This document shows positions 45,948-55,031 of a stretch of DNA of 64,000 nucleotides, piece by piece. The stretch is from Robertmurraya kyonggiensis (GTDB lineage: Bacteria; Bacillota; Bacilli; Bacillales; Cytobacillaceae): assembly GCF_005116465.1 (NCBI RefSeq), contig NZ_SWBM01000001.1:1488001-1552000 (forward strand), read 5' to 3'. The translations under genes and the position numbers were made by a program. The notes below the pieces were generated by a model, which made no database searches, was not told the origin of the DNA, and saw only the letters and a program-made list of their open reading frames with translations. Every line of letters starts with the position of its first letter. Position 1 is the stretch's first letter.

Positions 45948-46553
45948 TCAAAAATGCTTGTTATACCATACTTTAGCTGCTTCTACCTCTGACATCGTTA
46001 ACTGATGGCCAAATCGTTCCCAATGAATAACTGTATCTGCTCCGGCATTTGCCAAAAGAGTTTCCAATTCAATTGATTCCTGAGGAGGACAAATCGGGTC
46101 ATTCTCTCCGGCACCAATAAATATCGGTGTACGTTGAAGGTTTGGCAATTCTACTCCTCTTCTTGGCACCATCGGATGATGAAGAATAGCTCCACGCAAT
46201 ACATTTTCATAGTGGAACAAAAGACTTCCTGCGATATTCGCTCCGTTCGAATAACCAATTGCAATCACATTATTTCGATCAAATCCATGCTCTTTAGCTG
46301 CTGCATCCAAGAAATCATATAATTCTTTTGTACGGAAAATCAGATCCTCTTCATCAAACACACCTTCTGCTAAGCGACGGAAGAAACGAGGCATCCCATT
46401 TTCTAATACATTCCCTCTTACACTTAAGATCGAGCTTTCCGAATCGATCATATTTCCTAGGCTTAATAAGTCTTGCTCATTCCCACCAGTACCATGTAAC
46501 AAAAGCAATGTGGGTTTTTCTTTTGAACCTTGTTTAAATATATATTTCAACAA
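45948..46553 (-). CDS. mhqD: MhqD-like carboxylesterase/hydrolase
   Basis: 201-residue alpha/beta hydrolase of the phospholipase/carboxylesterase family. LLLHGTGGNE is the oxyanion loop, the nucleophile is Ser in GYSNGAN, the acid is Asp in GENDPICPP and the His is in FGHQLT. SILSVRGNVLENGMPRFFRRLAEGVFDEEDL is nearly as in B. subtilis MhqD (YodD), induced by quinones through MhqR. Start is one of two adjacent TTG codons (46553 or 46550) after AGGGGG. A palindrome 18 bases upstream matches the MhqR operator type. Confidence 0.88.
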   Translation of the reverse strand: MLKYIFKQGSKEKPTLLLLHGTGGNEQDLLSLGNMIDSESSILSVRGNVLENGMPRFFRRLAEGVFDEEDLIFRTKELYDFLDAAAKEHGFDRNNVIAIGYSNGANIAGSLLFHYENVLRGAILHHPMVPRRGVELPNLQRTPIFIGAGENDPICPPQESIELETLLANAGADTVIHWERFGHQLTMSEVEAAKVWYNKHF

Positions 46554-46570
46554 GAGAACCCCCTCTATTT

Positions 46571-46588
46571 TATCTTGAAATCAAGATA
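46571..46588. promoter_or_regulatory. MhqR-type operator
   Basis: TATCTTGAAATCAAGATA: 8-base inverted arms around AA, directly upstream of mhqD. It closely resembles the MhqR boxes of B. subtilis (TATCTCGAATTCGAGATA type), supporting quinone/electrophile control. mhqR itself is not in the window. Confidence 0.75.
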
Positions 46589-46686
46589 ATTTTATTAAAA
46601 GTAATTTAGATTGTCAAATTTCCTATTTCCTTTCTATTTTTCATCAAAGCCCCCTACTCTATTATTACTCTATTGACCGTAAAAAA

Positions 46687-46708
46687 GCCTGAGTATAAAC
46701 TCAAGCCC
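46687..46708 (-). terminator. Terminator after the AlaX-like gene
   Basis: GCTTGAG/CTCAGGC stem on the minus strand followed by TTTTTTACGG. Confidence 0.75.
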
Positions 46709-47916
46709 TAAACAGCCAATTCCCCAACAATATTCTTAATTTGGTTTAAGAGTTCTTCGCCTGTTATTACCGCTTTTCCTCCGCCTTGAGCTGCCGTTTC
46801 ATTGCCTCCACCTTTTCCTTCGATGAGAGGTAAAATTTGTTGAACAACTATTTTCATATTAACGCTAGCTTCTTTATCGCGAAGGCAGACAAATTGCAAC
46901 TGCTCACCATTATCTGTTACAAAGAACACATTTATTTTCTCAACTTGATTAGTCAATAATCTAGCAAGCTTTTGTAGTTCTTGAATGGTACGATTTTGAA
47001 ATAATTGAACGACCATTTTTTCTCCATTTAAAGCAACCTTAGAAGCGATTAATTCATTAGCCTCATACTGTAGTAGTTCCTCACGGAGCTCGTCTATTGT
47101 TTTCCCTAAAACTTTGTTTGTTTCTAGTAACTTATTTGTAGCCATCGGTAATTCCCCTTCAGGAACACTTAACATCCTGCTTAATTCAGTAGTCGTCGTA
47201 TGTTTAAAATGAAGATGCTTTAAGACTCTGTTCCCACAAATAAATTGAACGCGAGCTTTATCCTTTTGTTTTTCCCAATCTAATATTTTCAAGGAGCTCA
47301 CCTGTCCAGTTGAAGTAGGATGTGTACCCCCACAGCCGTTATAGTCATAGTCAGGAATAATAACCAACCGAATATTCTCTGTTACAGAAAGTTTCTTTCT
47401 TAATTTATATTGTAGTGCTTCTTCTCTGGTAACCCATTTCGTTTCAATCGGATGATTTTCATGAATAATTTCGTTTGCTCTTTGCTCTACCTTCTGCAAA
47501 ATGTCTTCTGTTAAAGCATTCGTTGTAATATCAATCGTAGCTGTCTCTTGTCCGAGGTGAAAACTAACGGTTTCAAAGCCAAAAAGTTCAACAAAAGCTG
47601 CAGTCAAAATATGCTGTCCAGAATGTTGTTGCATATGGTCGAACCTTCTATTCCAATCAATGATTCCTTTAATTTCTTCTATTTGATCAAGCTTTTCTTC
47701 AACATAATGGCGGATCTCTCCGTCAATTTCCTCAACATTTGTAACTGCTACACCATTTAAAGTACCAGTATCATGAGGCTGTCCACCTCCAGTTGGATAA
47801 AAGTACGTCTCTGACAAAACCACAAAACAATTTCCATCTTCATCTTGCTTTTGATAGATGCCATGTGTGGCAAATTCTTTTTGGTCAACATCTTGATAAT
47901 ATAATTTTTCCGTCAA
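46708..47916 (-). CDS. Alanyl-tRNA editing protein, AlaX-L type with DHHA1 domain
   Basis: 402 residues. Residues about 1-90 resemble the AlaRS insertion domain (YFYPTGGGQPHDTGTL). The editing site has H98 and H102 (HSGQH) and a later CGGTH motif that bind zinc. The C-terminal part is a DHHA1 domain ending with GGGGKAVIT-like GKGGGNETAAQGGGKA. It should remove serine or glycine wrongly attached to tRNA-Ala. AAGGGACCAAG precedes the start. Monocistronic, in trans to alaS, which is not in the window. Confidence 0.88.
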   Translation of the reverse strand: MTEKLYYQDVDQKEFATHGIYQKQDEDGNCFVVLSETYFYPTGGGQPHDTGTLNGVAVTNVEEIDGEIRHYVEEKLDQIEEIKGIIDWNRRFDHMQQHSGQHILTAAFVELFGFETVSFHLGQETATIDITTNALTEDILQKVEQRANEIIHENHPIETKWVTREEALQYKLRKKLSVTENIRLVIIPDYDYNGCGGTHPTSTGQVSSLKILDWEKQKDKARVQFICGNRVLKHLHFKHTTTTELSRMLSVPEGELPMATNKLLETNKVLGKTIDELREELLQYEANELIASKVALNGEKMVVQLFQNRTIQELQKLARLLTNQVEKINVFFVTDNGEQLQFVCLRDKEASVNMKIVVQQILPLIEGKGGGNETAAQGGGKAVITGEELLNQIKNIVGELAV

Positions 47917-48129
47917 TTGTCTTGGTCCCTTCCACTATTTAATTAAAATACGAACAATCATATACCTATCTATTTCAATTATAAGCAGATTTCGTATATA
48001 TAACAGCAATATTCGCGAAAAATGTGCCATTTTATTCAAAAATATATAACTAAAAATACAGAAATGTGTATAAATAATATCCTAAAGGTGACTCTATAGA
48101 TAATTTAATAGGAAGGGGGGCATGGAATA

Positions 48130-48303
48130 ATGGATGTTACAATGAGTTCGGCTGAGGTACTTAACGAAATCAAACGCTTAAATTCTAGTGGGGCAAACTT
48201 GAGTAAGAAGCATATCAAAAAATTGAACCCGCACCTTATGAGAAGCGCACTTCACTATTTTCCAGATTGGGACAGCGCAATTGAAAGAAGTATTTCTAGC
48301 TAG
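48130..48303 (+). CDS. Unknown 57-residue protein
   Basis: Starts at ATG 48130 with GGGGGG 9 bases upstream and ends ahead of a shared terminator. Composition: SSAEVLNEIKRLNSSGANLS, then KKHIKKLNPHLMRSALHYF and PDWDSAIERS. The pattern of a basic helix followed by a ...YFPDWDSAI segment resembles the small WxxA repeats found in homing-endonuclease-associated and DNA-binding regions, but here it stands alone. Coding signs: good ribosome site, lysine/isoleucine-rich Bacillus codon use. No function assigned. Confidence 0.65.
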   Translation: MDVTMSSAEVLNEIKRLNSSGANLSKKHIKKLNPHLMRSALHYFPDWDSAIERSISS

Positions 48304-48376
48304 ATTGTTGTAACGTTACATAGTCTATGGCCGTTTTTCACTTATAGCTTGGCACAACTGACGTGCACTAAAAACG

Positions 48377-48412
48377 AAAAGACAACACGAATTTACTAAC
48401 GTGTTGTCTTTC
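48377..48412. terminator. Bidirectional terminator between the 57-residue gene and the aspartate kinase
   Basis: AAAGACAACACG and CGTGTTGTCTTT arms around a 10-base loop, flanked by A on the left and T on the right. Confidence 0.88.
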
Positions 48413-48423
48413 TTCTCCCTCTC

Positions 48424-49785
48424 CTAAACTGGCACCACTGCAAAAAACTCATCGTAAATCGCTTTAACAGCTATTCTTTCGTTTTCTTCCTTGACTCCGA
48501 ACATCATACTTACCTCAGAAGAACCTTGATTGATCATTTCAATATTGACACCTGCATTTGCTAATGCTTTAGCAGCGCGTGCAGCTGTACCAACATTCTG
48601 TTTCATTTCCTCACCAACAAGCATAATTAGAGCGAGATTATGTTCAATTTTAACTTCATCTGCTGATAGTTCATTTTTGATTCTTGTCAAAATATCTTGT
48701 TCTGTGTATCTATCCATTTGACTTTGTCTTAGGATGATACTAATATCATCTATTCCTGAAGGTGTATGTTCATAGGACATGCCATAGTCCTCTAATATCG
48801 ATAATAGCTTTCGACCAAATCCCACTTCTCTATTCATCAAGTACTTACTTACATAAATACTACAAAAGCCTTTGTCACTAGCAATTCCCACAACTGGTCC
48901 ATTTGTGTTATCTCTCATATGGACAATTTTTGTACCTGGCGCAGTTGGATTGTTGGTATTTTTTACATTAACTGAAATCCCCGCACGAAACGCTGGAATA
49001 AGCGCCTCATCATGAAAGACAGAAAAACCAGCATAACTCAACTCCCGCATTTCTCGATAGGTAAGTTCTCGAATTGCAGCAGGATTATGAACAATATTTG
49101 GATTAGCAGAATAAACCGCATCAACATCAGTAAAGTTTTCATATAACTCCGCTTTGACTCCATTTGCTAAAATCGCCCCGGTGATGTCCGAACCGCTTCT
49201 TGAGAAGGTTGCCACTTCTCCATTTTTCGTATAGCCAAAAAAACCTGGAAAAATAATGATACCAGGTAACTTCCTTAAAGCGTACAAACGCTCATAGGAT
49301 TCAGGCAGTACTTGTGCATTTCCTGTCTCTTCACTGACAAGAAGCCCCGCATCTTTTGGACTTACATATGCTGCGTCAATTCCTCTGCTTTGAAAGAATT
49401 CTGCTACAAGCTTCGCGTTCATATCTTCTCCACTTGCTTTTACTGCGTCTAAAAAACGGTTTTTATTAGTTGTGTCTCTATTTAAAAGCTCCGATAGATT
49501 ACTGTGTAATTCCTGAATGAATTCGAGGGAAAGCTTAAGTTCATCGGCAATCTTCTGGTATCTTTCGATCACAGTTTCAACTAGTTCACGATTGTCTTCA
49601 CCGTTTAATGTTTTTTCTGCACATTCGATTAATAGATCCGTTACCTTAATATCTTGCGCAAATCGTTTCCCCGGAGCAGAAACAACAACAAATTTACGTT
49701 TTGGATCAGAAATAACAATATTTAATACCTTTTCGAATTGCGCCCCAGTGGCTAATGAAGAGCCCCCAAACTTGACTACCTTCAT
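48424..49785 (-). CDS. Aspartate kinase (YclM/ThrD type)
   Basis: Monofunctional aspartokinase, 453 residues, first step from aspartate to lysine, threonine and methionine. Kinase domain (VVKFGGSSLA, SRSGSDITGAILA, YENFTDVDAVYSANP) is followed by two ACT domains (about 305-450; GFCSIYVSKYLMN, LALIMLVGEEM, NAGVNIEMINQGSSEVSMMFGV) that bind feedback inhibitors. Length and sequence fit YclM (ThrD, aspartokinase III) rather than the two-subunit LysC/DapG enzymes. ATG 49785 has GAGGG 9 bases upstream; another ATG 9 bases earlier overlaps that site. No lysine riboswitch is seen upstream. Confidence 0.92.
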   Translation of the reverse strand: MKVVKFGGSSLATGAQFEKVLNIVISDPKRKFVVVSAPGKRFAQDIKVTDLLIECAEKTLNGEDNRELVETVIERYQKIADELKLSLEFIQELHSNLSELLNRDTTNKNRFLDAVKASGEDMNAKLVAEFFQSRGIDAAYVSPKDAGLLVSEETGNAQVLPESYERLYALRKLPGIIIFPGFFGYTKNGEVATFSRSGSDITGAILANGVKAELYENFTDVDAVYSANPNIVHNPAAIRELTYREMRELSYAGFSVFHDEALIPAFRAGISVNVKNTNNPTAPGTKIVHMRDNTNGPVVGIASDKGFCSIYVSKYLMNREVGFGRKLLSILEDYGMSYEHTPSGIDDISIILRQSQMDRYTEQDILTRIKNELSADEVKIEHNLALIMLVGEEMKQNVGTAARAAKALANAGVNIEMINQGSSEVSMMFGVKEENERIAVKAIYDEFFAVVPV

Positions 49786-50014
49786 GACAGACATCCCTCG
49801 TTTATTATTTAATCAAGATCCTAAAATTTAGTATTTATTATCACTCTAAATAGTAAAACAATCAAGAGTTTTTTCTCTCTAGTGTGAACATTTGTACATT
49901 CAAAGAGGACACGTTTTTCAAAAGTACAAATAGATGGATTTTTTAATAATTCAAGGTAATATAATACTTAGGATTACTAAATAATTTATTGGGTACGTTT
50001 TGAAAGGAGTCATC

Positions 50015-51205
50015 ATGAGTCAATCTATGGCAAAGGATTCGCCACAAGGTCAAGGTCAATTTCAATCTGATAAGATTTGGACAAAAGATTTTACTTTAAT
50101 TGTTCTATCTAACTTTTTTATTTTTCTCGGATTCCAAATGACTTTGCCGACGATTCCTTTATTCGTTGAAGAATTAGGTGGAAACGATCAATTAATTGGA
50201 ATTGTCGTTGGAATTTTCACTTTTTCTGCTCTACTTGTTAGACCATTCGCAGGAAAAGCACTTGAAACAAAAGGAAGACGGTTTGTGTATGCTATCGGTC
50301 TAAGCATATTTGTTCTCTCCGTTGGTTCCTACGGACTCATTCATAGCTTAGTTTTTCTTTTTATTATGAGAATGGTTCAAGGAATTGGTTGGGGCTATTC
50401 AACAACGGCTTCCGGTACCATTGCTACTGATTTAATTCCCGTACATAAACGAGGAGAAGGAATGGGCTATTATGGTCTATCTGGTAATATTGCACTTGCT
50501 ATTGGACCAACACTAGGACTTGCCTTAGCAGGAAAAATATCCTCCACACAGATCTTTTTGATTTGTGCGGTTCTAGGATTAGTTGCACTTATTTTTTCAT
50601 CACTGATTCGTTATAAGAAGGTTGAACCGGTAAATATCCCGCAAAAAAAATGGGATCTATTTGAAAAATCAGCGATTCCTCCATCTCTTTTACTCTTTTT
50701 TATCACGGTAACTTTTGGAGGAATTGCTTCATTCTTACCTATTTATGCCGCTCAGAAAGATGTAGCCGGGATTGAATGGTATTTCCTTTTTTACGCCTTA
50801 GCGTTACTATTATCGCGGACATTTGCTGGAAAGCTCTATGATAAAAAAGGGCACAGGGCCGTATTTATTCCAGGAACGGCAATGATTGTAATTGCAATGC
50901 TCCTTTTGTGGTGGCTGCCAAATAGTCCTATCCTTTATTTAGCTGGAATTATGTATGGTTTAGGCTTTGGTACAGTTCAACCAGCCTTACAGGCATGGTC
51001 AGTGAAAGATGCTCCAATACATAGAAGAGGTATGGCAAATGCCACTTTCTTCTCATTCTTTGATTTAGGAGTGGGAATTGGCGCCATCTGTTTTGGTCAA
51101 ATCGCATTCTTCTTTGGATACAGCAGCATCTACCTTATCTCTGCTGTATCAGTATTCGTCTCCATCCTTCTGTATTTACTTATCATAAGAAAAAGTCGAG
51201 CATAG
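50015..51205 (+). CDS. MFS transporter
   Basis: 396 residues with twelve helices. The loop 2-3 motif is visible as ALLVRPFAGKALETKGRR and repeated in the second half as LLSRTFAGKLYDKKGHR, typical of drug/solute exporters of the major facilitator family. ATG 50015 has AAAGGAG 6 bases upstream. Monocistronic, ends at a terminator shared with the convergent ABC gene. Substrate unknown. Confidence 0.88.
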   Translation: MSQSMAKDSPQGQGQFQSDKIWTKDFTLIVLSNFFIFLGFQMTLPTIPLFVEELGGNDQLIGIVVGIFTFSALLVRPFAGKALETKGRRFVYAIGLSIFVLSVGSYGLIHSLVFLFIMRMVQGIGWGYSTTASGTIATDLIPVHKRGEGMGYYGLSGNIALAIGPTLGLALAGKISSTQIFLICAVLGLVALIFSSLIRYKKVEPVNIPQKKWDLFEKSAIPPSLLLFFITVTFGGIASFLPIYAAQKDVAGIEWYFLFYALALLLSRTFAGKLYDKKGHRAVFIPGTAMIVIAMLLLWWLPNSPILYLAGIMYGLGFGTVQPALQAWSVKDAPIHRRGMANATFFSFFDLGVGIGAICFGQIAFFFGYSSIYLISAVSVFVSILLYLLIIRKSRA

Positions 51206-51208
51206 GAT

Positions 51209-51237
51209 AAAAGGCTATCTTTATTGGATAGCCTTTT
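51209..51237. terminator. Terminator between the MFS gene and the YlmA-like gene
   Basis: AAAAGGCTATC and GGATAGCCTTTT arms. The hairpin contains the stop codon of the minus-strand gene. T-rich on the plus-strand side (CCTTTTT). Confidence 0.88.
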
Positions 51238-52018
51238 CCTTTTTGCTCAACAACGGCCTCTCATTTCTCCAAATCACCTCAACCTCTATTCCAAGGAACT
51301 CCGATAAAACCTTTTCTGATAGGATTTTCCGGGTTTCACCTTGAGAAAACACTTCCCCTTTTTTTAATAATAGAGTCTTCGTAAAGGCGGGTAAAATCTC
51401 TTCGACATGATGGGTAACATAGATAAGAGTAGGACTGTTAGGCTGCAAGGTAATTTTTTCAATAACCTCTAATAAATGTTCTCTGGCAATAAAATCAAGC
51501 CCATTCGTAGGTTCGTCAAGAATGAGAATTTCAGGATCATTCATTAACGCTCGAGCAATTAGAATGCGTTGTCTCTCTCCTTGAGACAATGTTTCATATG
51601 CTCGATCTGCATATTCTATACTCCCTAGATCCTCTAATAAGGAAATTGCTTTTTTCCGCATTTCATTATTTGGTGTTTCATAAAGCCCAATCGATGTAAA
51701 GGCACCACTTAAGACAATTCCATAAGCACTATCTTCTTTGTAAAATCGTTCCTGTAGAGAGGAAGAAACGAGACCTATTTTTCTACGAATATATTCTCGA
51801 ATGTCGACTTTCCCAAACTGTTTACCTAGAACGTACACCTCTCCACTTGTTGGATAATGATAGCCATTCAAAAGATTTAACAAAGCCGTTTTCCCTGCCC
51901 CATTTAAACCAAATAGAACCCAATGTTCCCCTCGTTCTACTTCCCAATTTATATTTTTTAATATGGTGGAGCTATTTCGCTTTAATGATATATTGCTTAA
52001 AGAGATGACCATGTTCAT
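51221..52018 (-). CDS. ABC transporter ATP-binding protein (YlmA-like)
   Basis: 265-residue ATPase. Walker A is GLNGAGKTALL, the signature is LSQGERQR, Walker B is ILILDEPTNGLD, and the switch His is in VTHH. Closest in memory to B. subtilis YlmA, a stand-alone ATPase without an adjacent permease, as here. The start is either ATG 52018 (4 bases from AAAGGA) or ATG 52012 (10 bases). Role unknown. Confidence 0.85.
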   Translation of the reverse strand: MNMVISLSNISLKRNSSTILKNINWEVERGEHWVLFGLNGAGKTALLNLLNGYHYPTSGEVYVLGKQFGKVDIREYIRRKIGLVSSSLQERFYKEDSAYGIVLSGAFTSIGLYETPNNEMRKKAISLLEDLGSIEYADRAYETLSQGERQRILIARALMNDPEILILDEPTNGLDFIAREHLLEVIEKITLQPNSPTLIYVTHHVEEILPAFTKTLLLKKGEVFSQGETRKILSEKVLSEFLGIEVEVIWRNERPLLSKKEKAIQ

Positions 52019-52064
52019 AAAATCCTTTCATGTGCAGTTTTAACTGAATTTTCTATTAATATTA

Positions 52065-52096
52065 GAAAAAAAAACAAGAGGAAGTAACTCCTCTTA
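52065..52096 (-). terminator. Terminator after the YogA-like gene
   Basis: AAGAGGAGT/ACTTCCTCTT hairpin followed on the minus strand by a run of nine T. Confidence 0.9.
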
Positions 52097-52098
52097 TT

Positions 52099-53091
52099 TT
52101 ATTCTATCGTAAATCCTATTTTTCCAAGTTGCTCTGCTTTTTCCATTCTTTCAAAGGCTTCTTTAAATTCGCCTAGGTGATAAGTTCTATCAATAACAGG
52201 CTTGATCTCATGTTTCTCAATAAAATGAAGCATTTCAAGATATTCTTCGCCACTTCCCATGGTGGAACCAAGCATATTAAATTGCCCATAGAAGAATCTA
52301 CGTAAATCAAACTCTACTACATCGCCAGCTGAAGCACCGAATGTAACGATCGTTCCCCCTGGTCGAAGTTGGTCTAGAGATTTATTGAAGGTTGCTGCAC
52401 CTACAGATTCAATAATTAGGTCCATCTTTTCTCCATCAAGCGCAGCTGTCCAATCGTCATTGCTATCAAAAGCTTTATCTGCTCCTAGTTCAAGGGCTTT
52501 TGAGCATTTTTCCTTGGAACGAGAAGTAACATAAACGGTGGCTCCTGCCGCTTTTGCAAATTGCAAAAGAAAAGTTGCAACACCACTTCCGATTCCTGGA
52601 ATCAATACTTTCATTCCAGCTTGTAGTTTTCCTCTCGTAAAGAGCGCACGGTATCCAGTTAGAGCAGCTAGTGATAGGACACTTGCTTCCTCCCAAGATA
52701 AAAATTTTGGTTTATGTACAGCATTTTCAGCTGGAATTACAATTTTTTCAGCGAAAGTACCGTGGAAAGGAAGACCTACAATCTCAAATCCTGCTGGAGG
52801 TGCATCACTATTTTCCTTCCAACCAAGACCTGGATTGATGATGACCTCATCTCCTATTTGCACATTTGTAACACCTTCTCCAACCGTCTCGACAATTCCT
52901 GCTCCATCTGAACCAATTATAAGTGGAGGGTCTGTATCTTTATGGCGAGTCAATGTAAATAAGTCACGGTGATTAAGACCCGCTCCTTTTAAAGCTACTC
53001 TGACTTCACCAGCCTTCGGTTGTTCCTCTTCAATTTCTCGATAAGTAAGTCCTTCAAAACCATTCATTTCTGCATGAACTAAAGCCTTCAT
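52099..53091 (-). CDS. Zinc-type alcohol dehydrogenase/quinone oxidoreductase (YogA-like)
   Basis: 330-residue medium-chain dehydrogenase/reductase. GroES-like domain (AGLNHRDLFTLTRHKD, GSDGAGIVETVGEGV) and a Rossmann domain (IPGIGSGVATFLLQFAKAAGATVYVTSRS). Catalytic zinc cysteines are absent, which places it with NADPH-dependent quinone oxidoreductase-like members. Resembles B. subtilis YogA. Monocistronic. Substrate unknown. Confidence 0.85.
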   Translation of the reverse strand: MKALVHAEMNGFEGLTYREIEEEQPKAGEVRVALKGAGLNHRDLFTLTRHKDTDPPLIIGSDGAGIVETVGEGVTNVQIGDEVIINPGLGWKENSDAPPAGFEIVGLPFHGTFAEKIVIPAENAVHKPKFLSWEEASVLSLAALTGYRALFTRGKLQAGMKVLIPGIGSGVATFLLQFAKAAGATVYVTSRSKEKCSKALELGADKAFDSNDDWTAALDGEKMDLIIESVGAATFNKSLDQLRPGGTIVTFGASAGDVVEFDLRRFFYGQFNMLGSTMGSGEEYLEMLHFIEKHEIKPVIDRTYHLGEFKEAFERMEKAEQLGKIGFTIE

Positions 53092-53267
53092 AACAACACT
53101 CCATTTTGTGACATATTATCCTATATCTATATGATACTTTTTCTTTTGTCAGAAAAAAAACAAAATGCATTCAAATCCCGAAAAATGCAGATAATATATC
53201 CGTTATTTATAAAAAAATTGGTACGTAATTCACCTTCCTTTATCAGATTTCCTGGAGTAGTGATTCG

Positions 53268-54755
53268 ATGATCCTTAATATTATAGAAGATTTAATTCCT
53301 AATCTGGCCATTTTTGTTTCCTCTAGTTTTCTTATCTATTTCTTTATGAGAAATCGGATAAGATATAAAAATTTTTACGATATAAAACCTACAGCTCCGT
53401 TATCAGAACGAATGATATTTGGTACCATCGATGGCATAATTGGTTCAATTATCATGCACTATGGAATAACCGTAGATTATGTACTCATTGATCTTAGACA
53501 TTTTCCGATTATGGTAAGTGCTTTATTTGGTGGAATTCCATCCGCATTAATAACAGGTGCTATTATTGCTTGTAGTCGCTACTTTCTATTTGATGAGCCA
53601 TCCTTTTCGACACTGTTAGGAGTGATAAATGCTTTTAACATGTCACTTGTTTGTGGAATGATCTCTACATATCTTAAAACACGTCATAGATGGGTCTATA
53701 TGAACATCTACTGTTTTTCCTCGATAACTATAGTGGGAATTATCCTACTGGACGGAGAAACCTCTCGATTGATATTTTCATTCCTACTCATTTCATGTAT
53801 TAGCGCTTTTTGCATTTTCTATTTGCATGATTACCTAAGCAAAACTCTTTATTTACTAAGAAAAATCAAAGAAAACGATGATAAATTCCGTGCCATCACG
53901 GATAATATTTCAGACGTTGTCTCAATTCTTGATAAGGAAGGAAATACTACCTATGTTTCCCCTTCAATTCGGAACTATGGAATTGAGCCGAAAAAATATA
54001 ATGCAGAGTTTTATGGAAATCTTATTCATCCAGAGGATAGAGCTAGTATAATGTCTTTGTTTAGAAATAGTGTAGATGAGAAAAAAACTTTCAGAATAGA
54101 AATTCGTTGGCGTACATCAAATGGTTCGTGGGGCGATGTGGATATTAGTGGAACCCCAATTATTGAAAATAATATGGTTAATAGTGTGGTACTAGTTTGT
54201 CGAGATATTACTGAACGAAAAAAATTAGAACAATCCCTTCTCTATTTATCAAATAATGACGGTCTTACAGGTGTAGCGAATCGTCGCTATTTCGATGAAA
54301 GACTAAATATTGAATGGGATCTTTCAATACACAATAAGTCCTTTCTATCACTTATTCTATTTGATATAGATGATTTCAAGCTATACAACGATACATATGG
54401 TCATCAAGCTGGTGATATTTGTCTCAAAACGATTGCTTCGTATGTCAAAGAAATTGTAAGGTCCCCTCATCTTCTTGCTAGATATGGAGGGGAAGAATTT
54501 GCTGCCATTCTTATCGGTAAGAACAACGAAGAGTCATATAAAATAGCTGAAAAGATTCGCACCGTGGTGGAATCTTTAAGGATTTCTAATACTAGTTCAG
54601 ATAATAAGATAATAACGATAAGCATTGGATTAGCTACCCAGGGAAATATATCTTTTCGTTCTAAAGAAGAACTGATAGAGAAAGCAGATCTTGCGTTATA
54701 CGAAGCAAAAAAAGGAGGACGAAATCGTGTCGTAAGTTTTAATCCAAAACTATGA
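53268..54755 (+). CDS. Membrane diguanylate cyclase (5TMR-LYT, PAS, GGDEF)
   Basis: 495 residues. Five or six N-terminal helices with the 5TM-LYT signature (GTIDGIIGSIIMHYGI, LIDLRHFPIMVSALFGGIPSALITGAIIA) up to about 195, a PAS/PAC domain (about 205-325, ITDNISDVVSILDKEGNTTYVSP) and a GGDEF domain (about 330-490) with an intact active site GGEEF at 407-411, so it should make cyclic di-GMP. The inhibitory RxxD site five residues before GGEEF reads RSPH, so product feedback is probably lost. Start ATG has GGAG about 10 bases upstream. Monocistronic. Confidence 0.9.
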   Translation: MILNIIEDLIPNLAIFVSSSFLIYFFMRNRIRYKNFYDIKPTAPLSERMIFGTIDGIIGSIIMHYGITVDYVLIDLRHFPIMVSALFGGIPSALITGAIIACSRYFLFDEPSFSTLLGVINAFNMSLVCGMISTYLKTRHRWVYMNIYCFSSITIVGIILLDGETSRLIFSFLLISCISAFCIFYLHDYLSKTLYLLRKIKENDDKFRAITDNISDVVSILDKEGNTTYVSPSIRNYGIEPKKYNAEFYGNLIHPEDRASIMSLFRNSVDEKKTFRIEIRWRTSNGSWGDVDISGTPIIENNMVNSVVLVCRDITERKKLEQSLLYLSNNDGLTGVANRRYFDERLNIEWDLSIHNKSFLSLILFDIDDFKLYNDTYGHQAGDICLKTIASYVKEIVRSPHLLARYGGEEFAAILIGKNNEESYKIAEKIRTVVESLRISNTSSDNKIITISIGLATQGNISFRSKEELIEKADLALYEAKKGGRNRVVSFNPKL

Positions 54756-55031
54756 TTCCACCTCTTAACACGCGTCGTCACAATATGACAATTAACTCTT
54801 GTCTCTACCAATAAAAATTCAAAAAATGACATCCGAAACGCAGGAATTGTCTAGTCTTGCGCTTTCCCAAGAAATATTTTCTAAAAAGTTCGCCTAACCA
54901 TTACGAATTTCATTTAATGAGTGAATAATTTGCTGATTCTTTTCTTCTTTTGATAGGTTTTGTCAGATAGCAGGAAAACACACCCCCTTTCAAAGAATAT
55001 AGATTTCAAAACCTTTGAAGGGATTGAGAAC

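Noticed and set aside
52538-52972. Open frame of 144 codons antisense to the YogA-like gene
   Set aside because: Shadow of a well-supported dehydrogenase; Ser/Pro-rich sequence typical of antisense frames.
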